Program-made: the position numbers and the translations under genes
NCBI GenBank assembly: GCA_016213325.1
Contig: JACRAY010000022.1
Span: 1 to 64,000 of the forward strand
Length of the DNA stretch: 64,000 bases
From: Burkholderiales bacterium
GTDB lineage: Bacteria; Pseudomonadota; Gammaproteobacteria; Burkholderiales; Burkholderiaceae_C
Direction of reading: 5' to 3'
Notes under the pieces: model-generated
Database searches by the model: none
Told to the model about the DNA's origin: nothing
Seen by the model: only the letters and a program-made list of their open reading frames with translations
In this document: piece by piece, positions 1-8,035 of the stretch
How positions within the stretch are numbered: the first letter of the stretch is position 1
Layout of the letters: every line of letters starts with the position of its first letter

Positions 1-62
1 GCCATCTTGAACTCAGCACCGTGCATGCGCCTGTTCGGGGATTGGGATGCTTTGGAGTGCAT
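1..62 (-). CDS. Partial transposase accessory protein (IS66 OrfA-like), 5' end only
   Basis: The first 20 residues are visible before the window ends; they include an RRMHGAEFKM stretch comparable to the conserved RRxHSxEFKAxV start of IS66 TnpA DNA-binding proteins. The start is an ATG with AGGTGG about seven bases upstream, inside a hairpin. Too little sequence is present for a firm family call. Confidence 0.35.
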   Translation of the reverse strand, partial: MHSKASQSPNRRMHGAEFKM

Positions 63-141
63 TGGTGTCCACCTGTTTGAGGTGGACGCCATCGTCTCTG
101 GAGCGTCAGCCCAAGACAAGGTGGGATGGCTGGACGCTCAC
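1..141 (-). mobile_element. Probable terminal part of an IS66-type insertion sequence
   Basis: On the minus strand the outer end would be GTGAGCGTCCAGCCATCC at 124-141, which resembles the GTAAGCG-type ends of IS66-family elements. A short reading frame running off the window starts 79 bases inside it and looks like an IS66 OrfA N-terminus. A perfect 7-bp stem (67-73 with 81-87) holds the ribosome-binding site of that frame, a layout that can limit transposase expression from outside transcripts. The rest of the element lies outside the window, so the family is a tentative call and the target duplication cannot be checked. Confidence 0.4.
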
Positions 142-656
142 GGAGCGCCTGCCAACGCAGCAAGCCAGTCGCGTCGATGAACTGCTGCCGCACCGGTGGG
201 CACCTGCCCAGTGAGCGCCCAGGTTCATACAGCTGTATAAGGTCGGCGCGCGTCAAGACGGGTTTGCCGTCCGCTTACAGCGCGCCTTTATGCTGGCGCA
301 TGAACACGTCATTGCGGCCCTAGAGGGGAAAATGTGTTGTCTTGCTCGCCGGAGTTCGCCTAAGCACACGAGGGATACGAGTGGATCGGGTGCCGATCGC
401 ACACTGAGAATACTAGTGCGGCCCTTACGGGGGTGCAAAGTGGGGGCCAACACCAGCTGTCGCGCGCTTGTCGCGTGGCGGTATGACTGCCTTCTGATCC
501 GCCGAATCTGCGGAAAGCAGCGCAAGGACGGGATCTCTCCGAGAGAGCTCTAGAGCTCTGTCGCAAAGGAACGGTGATTCGGCTGCGGCGTTGTGCGCTT
601 GAAGGCGGTTGCGTTGCCTGAAGGACCGAAAGGTGCGGTGCCCCAGAGTGCTGGCG
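142..656. other. About 515 bases with no gene I can support
   Basis: The stretch lies between the putative insertion-sequence end and the LysR gene. Only short frames occur, none with a recognisable domain or good ribosome-binding site. A minus-strand frame at roughly 142-280 (containing RADLIQLYEPGRSL) looks coding-like but has a stop just upstream, so it may be the remains of a gene cut by the insertion. I could not identify it. Confidence 0.5.
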
Positions 657-1589
657 TCAGCCGCCAACCTGCTTGGCGAGCTCTCGAAAGTGCGCGCCGA
701 GCGCATCGACGAGGCCGGAAACCAGCGCCGTCTTGAGCCTTCCCTTCATGCTTACCGCGAAGAATTCGATCGGCACTACCGGCTCTACGAGCGCGTGCAC
801 GGTCACGTCGTAGCGGGCGCACGCAGGCACCACGAATCCGGGTAGTGCGGCCACACCGTGGCCCGCCTCCACCATCGCGATGATGGCCTGGATGTTCTGG
901 AGTGCGGCGGTCCGTCGCGTGGTAATTTCCAGGGCACGCAGCTGTGCGTCCACGAGCTTCTGGATGGGGTTGTCATTCGGGAGCACGACCAGATCCCGGT
1001 CATCCAGGGCGGACCACTGGACCTTGCGTACCGTTTCGAACCCGTGGCGGCGAGCGCTGGCATCCTTCGCCTTGCCCCTGACCAGCACCATGTCAAAGCG
1101 GGAAAGCAGCTGCCGGTCGATACCCGTGGCCGGCCGGAAGAAAGCACCGAGGCCGACATCAAGCTCGCCCGCTTCAATCCCCAGCAGGATCTGGCGTCGG
1201 TCGAGGTCGCTGATCGAGACACGGACAGCGGGGTGGGCGTCGTGGAACGCCTGCAGCCACCGGGGAAGCACGCTGGATGCAATCAGCGGCGTCGCCGCCA
1301 GCGAGACCCGTTGCTCGGCATCTGCTGCAAGCCGTCCCACGTTCGATGTGGCGCTTTCCCAGTCCGCCATCATGCGACGGACGGTGGGCAGCAGCGATTC
1401 ACCTGCGGGCGTGAGCCGCACGCTGCGCGTGGTGCGGTCGAACAGCCTTGCACCCACCTGCGCCTCGAAGTCCTTGAGCATGAGGCTCAGGCCGGCCTGC
1501 GTCACGAAGATTTCATCCGCGGCGCGAGTGAAGCTGCCGAGGCGCGCGATGGCGAGGAACGCCTGGAGCTGGCGAGTCGTCACGTTCAT
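657..1589 (-). CDS. LysR-family transcriptional regulator
   Basis: A 310-residue protein with the standard LysR layout: winged helix-turn-helix at about residues 4-63 (RQLQAFLAIARLGSFTRAAD, then LFDRTTRSVRLT), linker helix, and a type 2 periplasmic-binding-like effector domain from about residue 90. It is transcribed away from the monooxygenase operon at 1696, and the 106-base gap between the two starts is AT-rich with inverted repeats. This is the usual arrangement for a LysR protein that represses itself and activates the divergent operon. The effector is unknown; an aromatic acid is a reasonable guess from the target genes. Confidence 0.93.
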   Translation of the reverse strand: MNVTTRQLQAFLAIARLGSFTRAADEIFVTQAGLSLMLKDFEAQVGARLFDRTTRSVRLTPAGESLLPTVRRMMADWESATSNVGRLAADAEQRVSLAATPLIASSVLPRWLQAFHDAHPAVRVSISDLDRRQILLGIEAGELDVGLGAFFRPATGIDRQLLSRFDMVLVRGKAKDASARRHGFETVRKVQWSALDDRDLVVLPNDNPIQKLVDAQLRALEITTRRTAALQNIQAIIAMVEAGHGVAALPGFVVPACARYDVTVHALVEPVVPIEFFAVSMKGRLKTALVSGLVDALGAHFRELAKQVGG

Positions 1590-1695
1590 TTCTATCGCTA
1601 ATCAGTTGATTTGATAGTTTAACTTCACAAATCTCTCTATCCGCGATGAAATTGATCTTCATCAACGCAGAGATCCAGCGACTGGAGCACCCGAC
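1590..1695. promoter_or_regulatory. Divergent control region between lysR and the monooxygenase operon
   Basis: Two inverted repeats stand out: AATCA-GT-TGATT at 1600-1611, flanked by CTATC (1592-1596) and GATAG (1613-1617), and GATGAA-N7-TTCATC at 1645-1663. Both are AT-rich, contrasting with the GC-rich genes on either side, and fit LysR recognition and activation sites. The assignment rests on position and symmetry only. Confidence 0.45.
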
Positions 1696-2931
1696 ATGGC
1701 GCCGTCCCCCCAACGAATCCTCATTGCCGGTGCCGGCATCGGCGGCCTGTGCTGCGCGCTGGCACTGATCCAGCGCGGCTTCAGCGTCACCGTCCTGGAG
1801 CAAGCGCCGCAGCTGGGCGAAGTCGGCGCCGGATTCCAGGTCAGCGCCAACGGTGTCCGTTGCCTGGCAGACCTGGGGCTGGCATCGGAACTCAAGGACA
1901 TGGCTACCGAGGCTGCCGGCAAGCAGGTCCGCCTGTGGCGTACCGGCCAGACCTGGAAGCTGTTCGATCTCGGCGCCGAGTCGGTGCGCAAGTACGGCTT
2001 CCCCTACTACATGCTCTATCGACCGGACCTGCATGGCCTGATGGAACGGCATGTCCGGCGGCTGCAACCGGATGCAATCCGGCTGGGCGCGAAGGTGGTC
2101 GGCGTCGAACAGGACGACATTGGTGTCGAGGTGGAGCTTGAAGGTGGCGAGCGGATTCGCGGCGACATCCTCATCGGCGCCGATGGCGTGCACTCGCGGG
2201 TGCGCCACACCCTCTTCGGAGCGAGCGACGCACAGTTCACCGGCTGCGTGGCCTGGCGCGGTCTGATCCCGCGCGCGAAGATCCCGCAGCACCTGCAGGC
2301 CGACGTCGGCACCAACTGGATCGGCCCCGGTGCGCACGTGATCCACTACCCGCTTCGCAATGGCGAGCTCATGAATTTCGTGGGCATCGTCGAGCGCACG
2401 GACTGGCAGGTGGAATCCTGGACGGAACGGGGCAGCATCGAGGAATGCCTGAAGGATTTCGAGCACTGGCACGAGGACGTGCAGACCTTGATCCGCGGTA
2501 TCCAGCAGCCGTACAAGTGGGCCCTCCTGAGCCGCCAGCCCATGATGACATGGACGATCGGCCGGGCCACACTGCTTGGTGACGCCTGCCATCCCACACT
2601 GCCTTTCCTCGCACAGGGCGCGGTCATGGCTTTGGAGGACGGTATCGTGCTTGCACGCTGCCTGGCTGCCCATGCCGAACACCTGCAAGCGGGCCTGGCC
2701 CGCTACGAGGCCCTGCGGCGGGAGCGCACCTCGCGCATCGTGCTGGGATCCGCGGCAGCCGGGGCGCGCTTCCACAACCCGTTGCTTGCGGACCCGGTGG
2801 AGGCCGGTCGCTACGTGGACGCCGAGTGGAGCGAGCAGCGCGTGCGAGAGCGCTACGAATGGCTGTTCAGCTACGACGCCACGGCGGTCGACGTATCCAG
2901 CGCCGGAAGCCTCGCTTCGACAAACCCCTGA
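1696..2931 (+). CDS. FAD-dependent aromatic monooxygenase (3-hydroxybenzoate 6-hydroxylase-like)
   Basis: A 411-residue group A flavoprotein hydroxylase. Visible motifs are the N-terminal dinucleotide fold GAGIGG at 12-17, the FAD/NAD(P)H motif IGADGVHSRVR near 160-170, and the ribityl-binding GDACHP near 295-300. Such enzymes use NAD(P)H and O2 to hydroxylate an aromatic ring. The active-site surroundings (WIGPGAHVIHYPLRNGE) resemble 3-hydroxybenzoate 6-hydroxylase and salicylate hydroxylase. First gene of a cluster with a class II aldolase-like protein, a 2-hydroxyacid dehydrogenase and a Bug binding protein. The substrate cannot be fixed from sequence alone; no ring-cleavage dioxygenase is nearby. 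Confidence 0.85.
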   Translation: MAPSPQRILIAGAGIGGLCCALALIQRGFSVTVLEQAPQLGEVGAGFQVSANGVRCLADLGLASELKDMATEAAGKQVRLWRTGQTWKLFDLGAESVRKYGFPYYMLYRPDLHGLMERHVRRLQPDAIRLGAKVVGVEQDDIGVEVELEGGERIRGDILIGADGVHSRVRHTLFGASDAQFTGCVAWRGLIPRAKIPQHLQADVGTNWIGPGAHVIHYPLRNGELMNFVGIVERTDWQVESWTERGSIEECLKDFEHWHEDVQTLIRGIQQPYKWALLSRQPMMTWTIGRATLLGDACHPTLPFLAQGAVMALEDGIVLARCLAAHAEHLQAGLARYEALRRERTSRIVLGSAAAGARFHNPLLADPVEAGRYVDAEWSEQRVRERYEWLFSYDATAVDVSSAGSLASTNP

Positions 2932-2947
2932 GCACTCAGCTCTCAAG

Positions 2948-3679
2948 ATGAAACAGAGCCAACCTTTGCAAGAGCTACTGCACGACCTGGTGCACGCCTT
3001 CCAGATCCTCGCCATGGATGGACAAGGCAGCGGCATCTCCGGGCATCTCACCGCGCGTTTGCCCGGCGCGCGCACGTTCTGGAGCATCCCCTACGGATAC
3101 GGGTTCGAGGAGGCGACCGCGGACGCACTGATCGAGTCCGACTTCGACCTGCGCACCGTGACAGGAGCGCTGCCCTGCAACCCGACCCTCAACATCCATA
3201 CCGAGATCTACGAAGCGCGTCCCGAAGTTTGCTGCATCCTGCACACCCATTCGGAAGCCTCGCTGGCGCTCGGTGTGATCGGATGCAACCTCGAGTCGGT
3301 CACGCAGAGCGGCGCACTGTTCTACGAGGACATCGTGCTGTTCGACGAATTCGACGGCATCGTGTTGGACAAGAAAGAGGGCGCAAGCATCGCCTCCCGG
3401 CTGGGGCCCAATCGCGCAATCCTGCTGCGCAACCACGGCTCCGTGGTCGTGGGCAAATCGATTGCGGATGCCACGATCGCCGCGACCGTCCTGGAATTCG
3501 CCGCGCGCGTGCAACTGCAGGCCATGTCTGCGGGAAAGCCGAAGTTGCTTCCCGCTGCGCAAGCGCGGCAGACCAAGTCCTTCCTGCAGCGGCCGGACGT
3601 CGTCGACCTGCGCTGGCAGCTGCTGGTCCGGCAGGCGCGGAGGCACAACCCGAACTTCTCGTACGAGCGAACTGTCTGA
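2948..3679 (+). CDS. Class II aldolase/adducin family protein
   Basis: A 243-residue protein of the metal-dependent class II aldolase fold. The expected zinc ligands are present as HTH at about 99-101 and the later His in LRNHGS near 163. The position equivalent to the catalytic Glu73 of fuculose-phosphate aldolase is Thr here, as is common in the adducin-like branch, so a simple sugar-phosphate aldolase role should not be assumed; decarboxylase or other retro-aldol roles are possible. The start is the ATG 16 bases after the monooxygenase stop. A longer upstream frame exists but overlaps the monooxygenase gene. The next gene begins 6 bases after its stop. Confidence 0.85.
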   Translation: MKQSQPLQELLHDLVHAFQILAMDGQGSGISGHLTARLPGARTFWSIPYGYGFEEATADALIESDFDLRTVTGALPCNPTLNIHTEIYEARPEVCCILHTHSEASLALGVIGCNLESVTQSGALFYEDIVLFDEFDGIVLDKKEGASIASRLGPNRAILLRNHGSVVVGKSIADATIAATVLEFAARVQLQAMSAGKPKLLPAAQARQTKSFLQRPDVVDLRWQLLVRQARRHNPNFSYERTV

Positions 3680-3685
3680 ACCAGC

Positions 3686-4630
3686 ATGCAGTCCCACCTG
3701 TCCCCCAAGGTCCTGATGCTCCTGACGTCGGACTTCGTCAAGAGCCGCTACGAAGCGCTTCGCTCCCGCGCGCCCGACCTGCGAGTGATCACCGAAATCG
3801 AAGGCGCGTCAGACCCCGACGTTACCGCGCTGTTCGCGTTCAAGCTGCCGGCCGGCATTGCTCCGCGCCTGCCCAACTTGCGACTTGCCGCCTCGGTGGG
3901 AGCGGGTGCCGATGGCATCCTCTCGGCTCCCGATCTGCCGCCCCACGTCAAGGTTACGCGCGCCGTGGAACCCGGCCTCGGGTTCAGCATGGCCCAATTC
4001 GTGACCCTGCAGATCCTGCGGCACTTCCGTTCTCTGCCCCTGATGGAGCAACAGCACGCGGCGAGTGAATGGAAGCGACTTGCCGTCCCCGACGCAAGCC
4101 AGGTGACCGTAGGCGTCATGGGGCTCGGTTCGATCGGCTCCGTGGTCGCCGACTCGCTGGTCGCGCTCGGATTCAAAGTCATCGCGTGGACGCGCACCTC
4201 CCGCGACGCGCGGGTTCCGCTCTTCGTCGGCGAGCGGCAGAAAGACGAGTTCCTCGCCCAGTCGAAGTACCTCGTCTGCCTATTGCCCTTCACGCCGGAG
4301 ACGAAGGGCAGCCTGGATCGCGCGAGCCTGCGCAAGTTGCCCAAGGGCAGCTTCCTGGTGAACGTGGCGCGTGGGGGCATCGTCGTGGAGGGCGACCTCC
4401 TGTCCCTCGTCAATGAGGGGCACTTGGCAGGTGCGGCGCTCGACGTGTTCGCGACGGAACCGCTTCCAGGCGACAGCCCCTTTTGGCGCCACGAGCACAT
4501 CCTGGTCACGCCGCACATTGCAGCCCAGCCGACGGTCGGCCCTGTGGTGAACCAGTTCCTTGAAAACCTGCGGCGCCTCGCGCAGGGCCAGCCATTGCTC
4601 AACGAGGTCGACCGAAGCGTCGGCTACTAG
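3686..4630 (+). CDS. D-2-hydroxyacid dehydrogenase (glyoxylate/hydroxypyruvate reductase A-like)
   Basis: A 314-residue NAD(P)-dependent D-2-hydroxyacid dehydrogenase. The nucleotide fold GLGSIG is near 146-152, with the catalytic set Arg (NVARGG, near 229), Glu (FATEPL, near 258) and His (VTPHIA, near 277). Length and motif spacing match GhrA-type reductases, which interconvert 2-oxo and D-2-hydroxy acids. Placed 6 bases after the aldolase-like gene, it could reduce a 2-oxo acid released by that enzyme. The ribosome-binding site is weak, consistent with translational coupling. Confidence 0.87.
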   Translation: MQSHLSPKVLMLLTSDFVKSRYEALRSRAPDLRVITEIEGASDPDVTALFAFKLPAGIAPRLPNLRLAASVGAGADGILSAPDLPPHVKVTRAVEPGLGFSMAQFVTLQILRHFRSLPLMEQQHAASEWKRLAVPDASQVTVGVMGLGSIGSVVADSLVALGFKVIAWTRTSRDARVPLFVGERQKDEFLAQSKYLVCLLPFTPETKGSLDRASLRKLPKGSFLVNVARGGIVVEGDLLSLVNEGHLAGAALDVFATEPLPGDSPFWRHEHILVTPHIAAQPTVGPVVNQFLENLRRLAQGQPLLNEVDRSVGY

Positions 4631-4668
4631 GTGGCGCGCCTCCCCCAACCCTTTCAGGAGACACAGAA

Positions 4669-5649
4669 GTGAAGATCATCGAGAAGCTGCTTGCCTGCGG
4701 TGCATTGGCCCTGGCAGCGACTGTCCTGCCGGCCACATCCCTCGCCGCCGATCCTTATCCGTCCCAGCCCATCAAGCTGATCCTCCCGTTCGCAGCGGGT
4801 GGCCAGTCCGACGTCATCGCCCGGATCATTGCGGAGAGTCTGCGGCCGGCCTTGGGGCAGCCGGTGGTCGTCGAGAACGTCGCCGGTGCGGGCGGGATGA
4901 TCGCCGCTGCGCGAGTGGCGCGATCGCCCGCGGACGGCTACACGCTGTTCCTTCCGAATGCCAGCACCTTGACGATCGCGCCCCACCTGCAGGTGGCCTC
5001 CGGTGTCAAGGCTTCGTCGTTCGAGCCCATCGCCTCGGTCAGCCAGTTCCCGCTGGTCCTGGTCGTGAACGGCAATTCTCCCTACAAGTCGCTTGCCGAC
5101 GTGATCGCAGCTGCCAGGAGCAAGCCAGGCAAGCTCAGCTTCGCCTCGCCGGGTGTCGGCACGACGCCGCACCTTGCCGGTGAGAGCTTCAGCCAGGAGG
5201 CAGGCATCTCGATCACGCACGTGCCTTACAAAGGTGGCGCTCCTGCGCTCAACGACCTGCTGTCGGGCCAGGTAGACCTCTACTTCGAGGCACCGGCCAC
5301 GATCGTTTCGCAGATCCAGGCGGGGAAGCTGCGCCCGCTGGCCGTGACGGGCAAGAAGCGCATGGCTTCGCTTCCCAATGTCCCGACGGTGACGGAGCTG
5401 GGCTTCCCCAAGCTGACCCTGGAAAGCTGGTCTGCCTTCGTCGCTCCCAAGGGCACGCCGCCCGCGATCATCGATCGGCTGCGCTCCGAAATCGAAAAGG
5501 TCGTGAAGAGCGAAGACTTCGAGCGCAAGCTGGAGGAGCGGGGCTTCGACCCGCTTACCACCAGCCGGGTCGAACTGGCGCGGATGATCCAGGGCGATGA
5601 CACGCGGTGGGCGCAGGTCATCAAGGAACGACGCATCACGGTGAATTGA
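4669..5649 (+). CDS. Bug-family (TTT) periplasmic substrate-binding protein
   Basis: A 326-residue tripartite tricarboxylate transporter binding protein. It has an N-terminal signal peptide (about residues 1-26, cleaved after SLAA), then the family signatures YPSQPIKLILPFAAGG and LGQPVVVENVAGAGG. It starts with GTG preceded by AGGAGA. It probably captures a carboxylate related to the hydroxylated aromatic pathway encoded just upstream. No TctA/TctB membrane subunits lie nearby, the usual orphan situation for these proteins in Burkholderiales. Confidence 0.92.
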   Translation: MKIIEKLLACGALALAATVLPATSLAADPYPSQPIKLILPFAAGGQSDVIARIIAESLRPALGQPVVVENVAGAGGMIAAARVARSPADGYTLFLPNASTLTIAPHLQVASGVKASSFEPIASVSQFPLVLVVNGNSPYKSLADVIAAARSKPGKLSFASPGVGTTPHLAGESFSQEAGISITHVPYKGGAPALNDLLSGQVDLYFEAPATIVSQIQAGKLRPLAVTGKKRMASLPNVPTVTELGFPKLTLESWSAFVAPKGTPPAIIDRLRSEIEKVVKSEDFERKLEERGFDPLTTSRVELARMIQGDDTRWAQVIKERRITVN

Positions 5650-5764
5650 CCGCGGCCAGTGACCCCATCCGCGCGACAGTGACATGGATCGCCGACAGCC
5701 AGGGAGCTAAAGTGAAGGTTCAACGAAGCCGCATCCCAATCGCGGCGCTTAAGGAGTGAAGAAC

Positions 5765-6934
5765 ATGAGTGAACGCGTGACAGACTTGCGCCAATCTCGC
5801 CGCAACTTCTTGGTATCGATGGGAGCGGCGGGCGCGCTTCTGTCGGGATGCGCGTCGCGCGTGACGCCGGCCCTGGAGCAGAGCGGCATCGATTCTCGTG
5901 TGGAGCGGATCGTCGCCGATACGATCTCCGTCGACATGCACAATCATGTCGCGATGCCGTCCTTTGCCAAGACAGCCGCGGATGCCAGGCCGGATCCCGT
6001 CGGCGATCTGGCTGGAGAGCTGAGAAAGTCAGGTTTCACGGCCGTTTGCGTGACCCATGCAATCAACGCCTACAGGATGGCGCAGGTCGGGGATTGGTAC
6101 CAATACCATCTCCAGCTTCTCGCCTATACGGATCGGCTGCTCGCTGCGAATGGCATGCGGCGCGCGCTCACAGCGTCCGATCTCAGGGCGGCGCATCGCG
6201 CGCGGGCCTCCGTCGTCATTCAGTCTGTCGAAGGCGGCCAATGGATCGAGGGACGCATCGATCGCATCGGGGAAGCTTACGGGCGCGGGCTTCGTCATCT
6301 GCAATTGCTGCATCAGCTGGATGACCTCGTTGCGCCGCTGGGCGGCGTTCAACAAAATACCGGTCGAGCAGCCGCGCCCACGCTCACGGCCGTCGGCGCG
6401 GACGTCGTCCGCGAGTGCAATCGTCTCGGGATCGTCGTGGACATGGCGCACGCCAACGAAGCGACGGTCCTGGCCGCGCTCAAGGCTTCGAGCCGACCGC
6501 TGGTCGTCTCCCACACGGCGCTCGATACGCCCCTGGCCAGGTCGGCTGATATCTACAGAGTCAATCCCGGACTGGCGGCACGCCTGGTCAGCGTCAACTA
6601 CGCGAAAGCCGTTGCCGATGCGGGAGGGATCATCGGAATATGGCGCCTCCTGCCGACAATGAAGGACTACGTCACCGCGCTCAGGCAATTGGCCGATGTC
6701 GTGGGCGTCGATCACACCGGCATCGGGACAGATACCTCGCTGATGCCGCCGGCGCCGCCCAACCTGGCCGGACTCACCCTCACCAACAAGACCTGGCCGG
6801 ACCAAACGAGCGGATTTGTCTATTCGCTGGCGCAGGAGATGCTGAATCAAGGCTTCAGGCCGGACGAAATTTCCAAGATCGCCGGAGGCAATTACTTGCG
6901 CGTCCTCGGCGCGGCCACGTCATCTCGGGGCTGA
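5765..6934 (+). CDS. Membrane dipeptidase family protein (peptidase M19), Tat-exported lipoprotein
   Basis: A 389-residue zinc-dependent M19-type hydrolase. Zinc-site motifs in order: DMHNH at 57-61, Glu in SVEGG, His in VDMAHANE, His in VVSHTALDT, and Asp in GIGTDT. The first motif is HxH where renal dipeptidase has HxD. The N-terminus has twin arginines (SRRNFL, Arg12-Arg13) and a lipobox ending at Cys29, suggesting Tat export and lipid anchoring. The ATG with AAGGAG eight bases upstream was chosen over a GTG three codons earlier. It probably cleaves a dipeptide, amide or lactone-like bond outside the cytoplasm; the substrate is unknown. Confidence 0.85.
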   Translation: MSERVTDLRQSRRNFLVSMGAAGALLSGCASRVTPALEQSGIDSRVERIVADTISVDMHNHVAMPSFAKTAADARPDPVGDLAGELRKSGFTAVCVTHAINAYRMAQVGDWYQYHLQLLAYTDRLLAANGMRRALTASDLRAAHRARASVVIQSVEGGQWIEGRIDRIGEAYGRGLRHLQLLHQLDDLVAPLGGVQQNTGRAAAPTLTAVGADVVRECNRLGIVVDMAHANEATVLAALKASSRPLVVSHTALDTPLARSADIYRVNPGLAARLVSVNYAKAVADAGGIIGIWRLLPTMKDYVTALRQLADVVGVDHTGIGTDTSLMPPAPPNLAGLTLTNKTWPDQTSGFVYSLAQEMLNQGFRPDEISKIAGGNYLRVLGAATSSRG

Positions 6935-7088
6935 TGAAGCCGCGGCCTTGCCGGCCCGGCCGCTCCGCGAACGAAGCGTCTCGAGCAACGCTGACTTGGA
7001 TGCGCAGCGAGGGCGTGCGCACCTCCAATGCCACAATGGACCGCTCGCCGGGGATAGCCAGGCGCGAAAATTCCATCGAGATCAAGCA

Positions 7089-7973
7089 ATGGACATGCGC
7101 CTCCTGTCAGTCTTCGACGAGGTCTATAAGACGCGGAGTGTGACTCGCGCTGCCGAAAATCTGAACATTCCACAGACCTCGGTCAGCTTCGCCCTTGCGC
7201 GCATGCGCCGTCAGTTCAACGACCCGCTGTTCGTACGCACGCCAGAAGGCATGATTCCCACCCCGCACGCCGAGCAACTGCTCGGACCACTGCGCCAGGC
7301 ATACGAGCTGCTCCAGGCGGCAACCCAGGAGCAGGTGGTCTTCGACCCGGCGATATCGACAAGGCACTTCCGCATCAGCATGACGGACGTGAGCCATCTC
7401 GAATTCCTGCCAGGTTTGATGCGCCGGGCCGAAGTCGTCGCTCCATCGGTGCACATCGAAGTTCTTCGCATCACGCCGGACACCGCGCAGCGGCTCGCGG
7501 CAGGCGACGCCGATCTCGCGGTCGGCTACATGCCGGAACTCGAGGCAGGGTTCTATCAGCAACAACTTCTCGAGCAGGGGTTCGCCTGCGTGTTGCGGCG
7601 TGACCATCCCCGCATCAACCAGCGCATGACCGCCACCATGTTCAAGCGCGAGCGTCACGTCGTGGTCACGACGCCTGGCACGGGCAATGAGCTGCTCGAA
7701 CGGCAACTGCGAAAGCTCGGTATCGAGCGCCGCGTCGCCCTGTCCCTCCAGATGCTTCCCGGATTGGGAAACCTGCTGGCACAAACGGATCTGGTGGCAA
7801 CGGTCCCGGAGCGCGTCGCGCAGACCCTCGTGCGGATCGCTGCCGTCAAGTTGCTGCAGCCGCCCTTCGAAACACCGGTCTTTGCCATCAAGCAGCACTG
7901 GCACGAGCGGTTTCAACAGGACCCCGCGAACCGGTGGCTGCGTTCGCTGATCGCCGACCTCTTCAAGGAGTAG
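7089..7973 (+). CDS. LysR-family transcriptional regulator (NodD/PcpR-like)
   Basis: A 294-residue LysR protein. The helix-turn-helix is at about residues 4-60 (LLSVFDEVYKTRSVTRAAE ... VRTPEGMIPTP); the PLFVRTPEGMxPT wing is typical of the NodD/LinR branch that senses aromatic or hydrophobic compounds. The effector domain runs from about residue 90. A longer frame upstream adds 47 residues of no recognisable family, so the ATG at MDMRLLSVF is preferred. It lies between the M19 gene and the convergent tannase-family gene; its targets are not obvious. Confidence 0.9.
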   Translation: MDMRLLSVFDEVYKTRSVTRAAENLNIPQTSVSFALARMRRQFNDPLFVRTPEGMIPTPHAEQLLGPLRQAYELLQAATQEQVVFDPAISTRHFRISMTDVSHLEFLPGLMRRAEVVAPSVHIEVLRITPDTAQRLAAGDADLAVGYMPELEAGFYQQQLLEQGFACVLRRDHPRINQRMTATMFKRERHVVVTTPGTGNELLERQLRKLGIERRVALSLQMLPGLGNLLAQTDLVATVPERVAQTLVRIAAVKLLQPPFETPVFAIKQHWHERFQQDPANRWLRSLIADLFKE

Positions 7974-8035
7974 TCCGCGAGCCAAAAGACAGCGGCGCAG
8001 ATCTCGCCGCGCCGCATGTCCTCAATCAGCGTCCC

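Noticed and set aside
1513..3087. Open frame of 524 codons on the minus strand
   Set aside because: It is antisense to the monooxygenase and aldolase-like genes, without motif or ribosome-binding site.
7992..8010. GCGGCG-N7-CGCCGC hairpin between convergent LysR and tannase genes
   Set aside because: A perfect 6-bp stem, but no T-run on either side and short GC stems are frequent by chance in such DNA, so I do not call a terminator.
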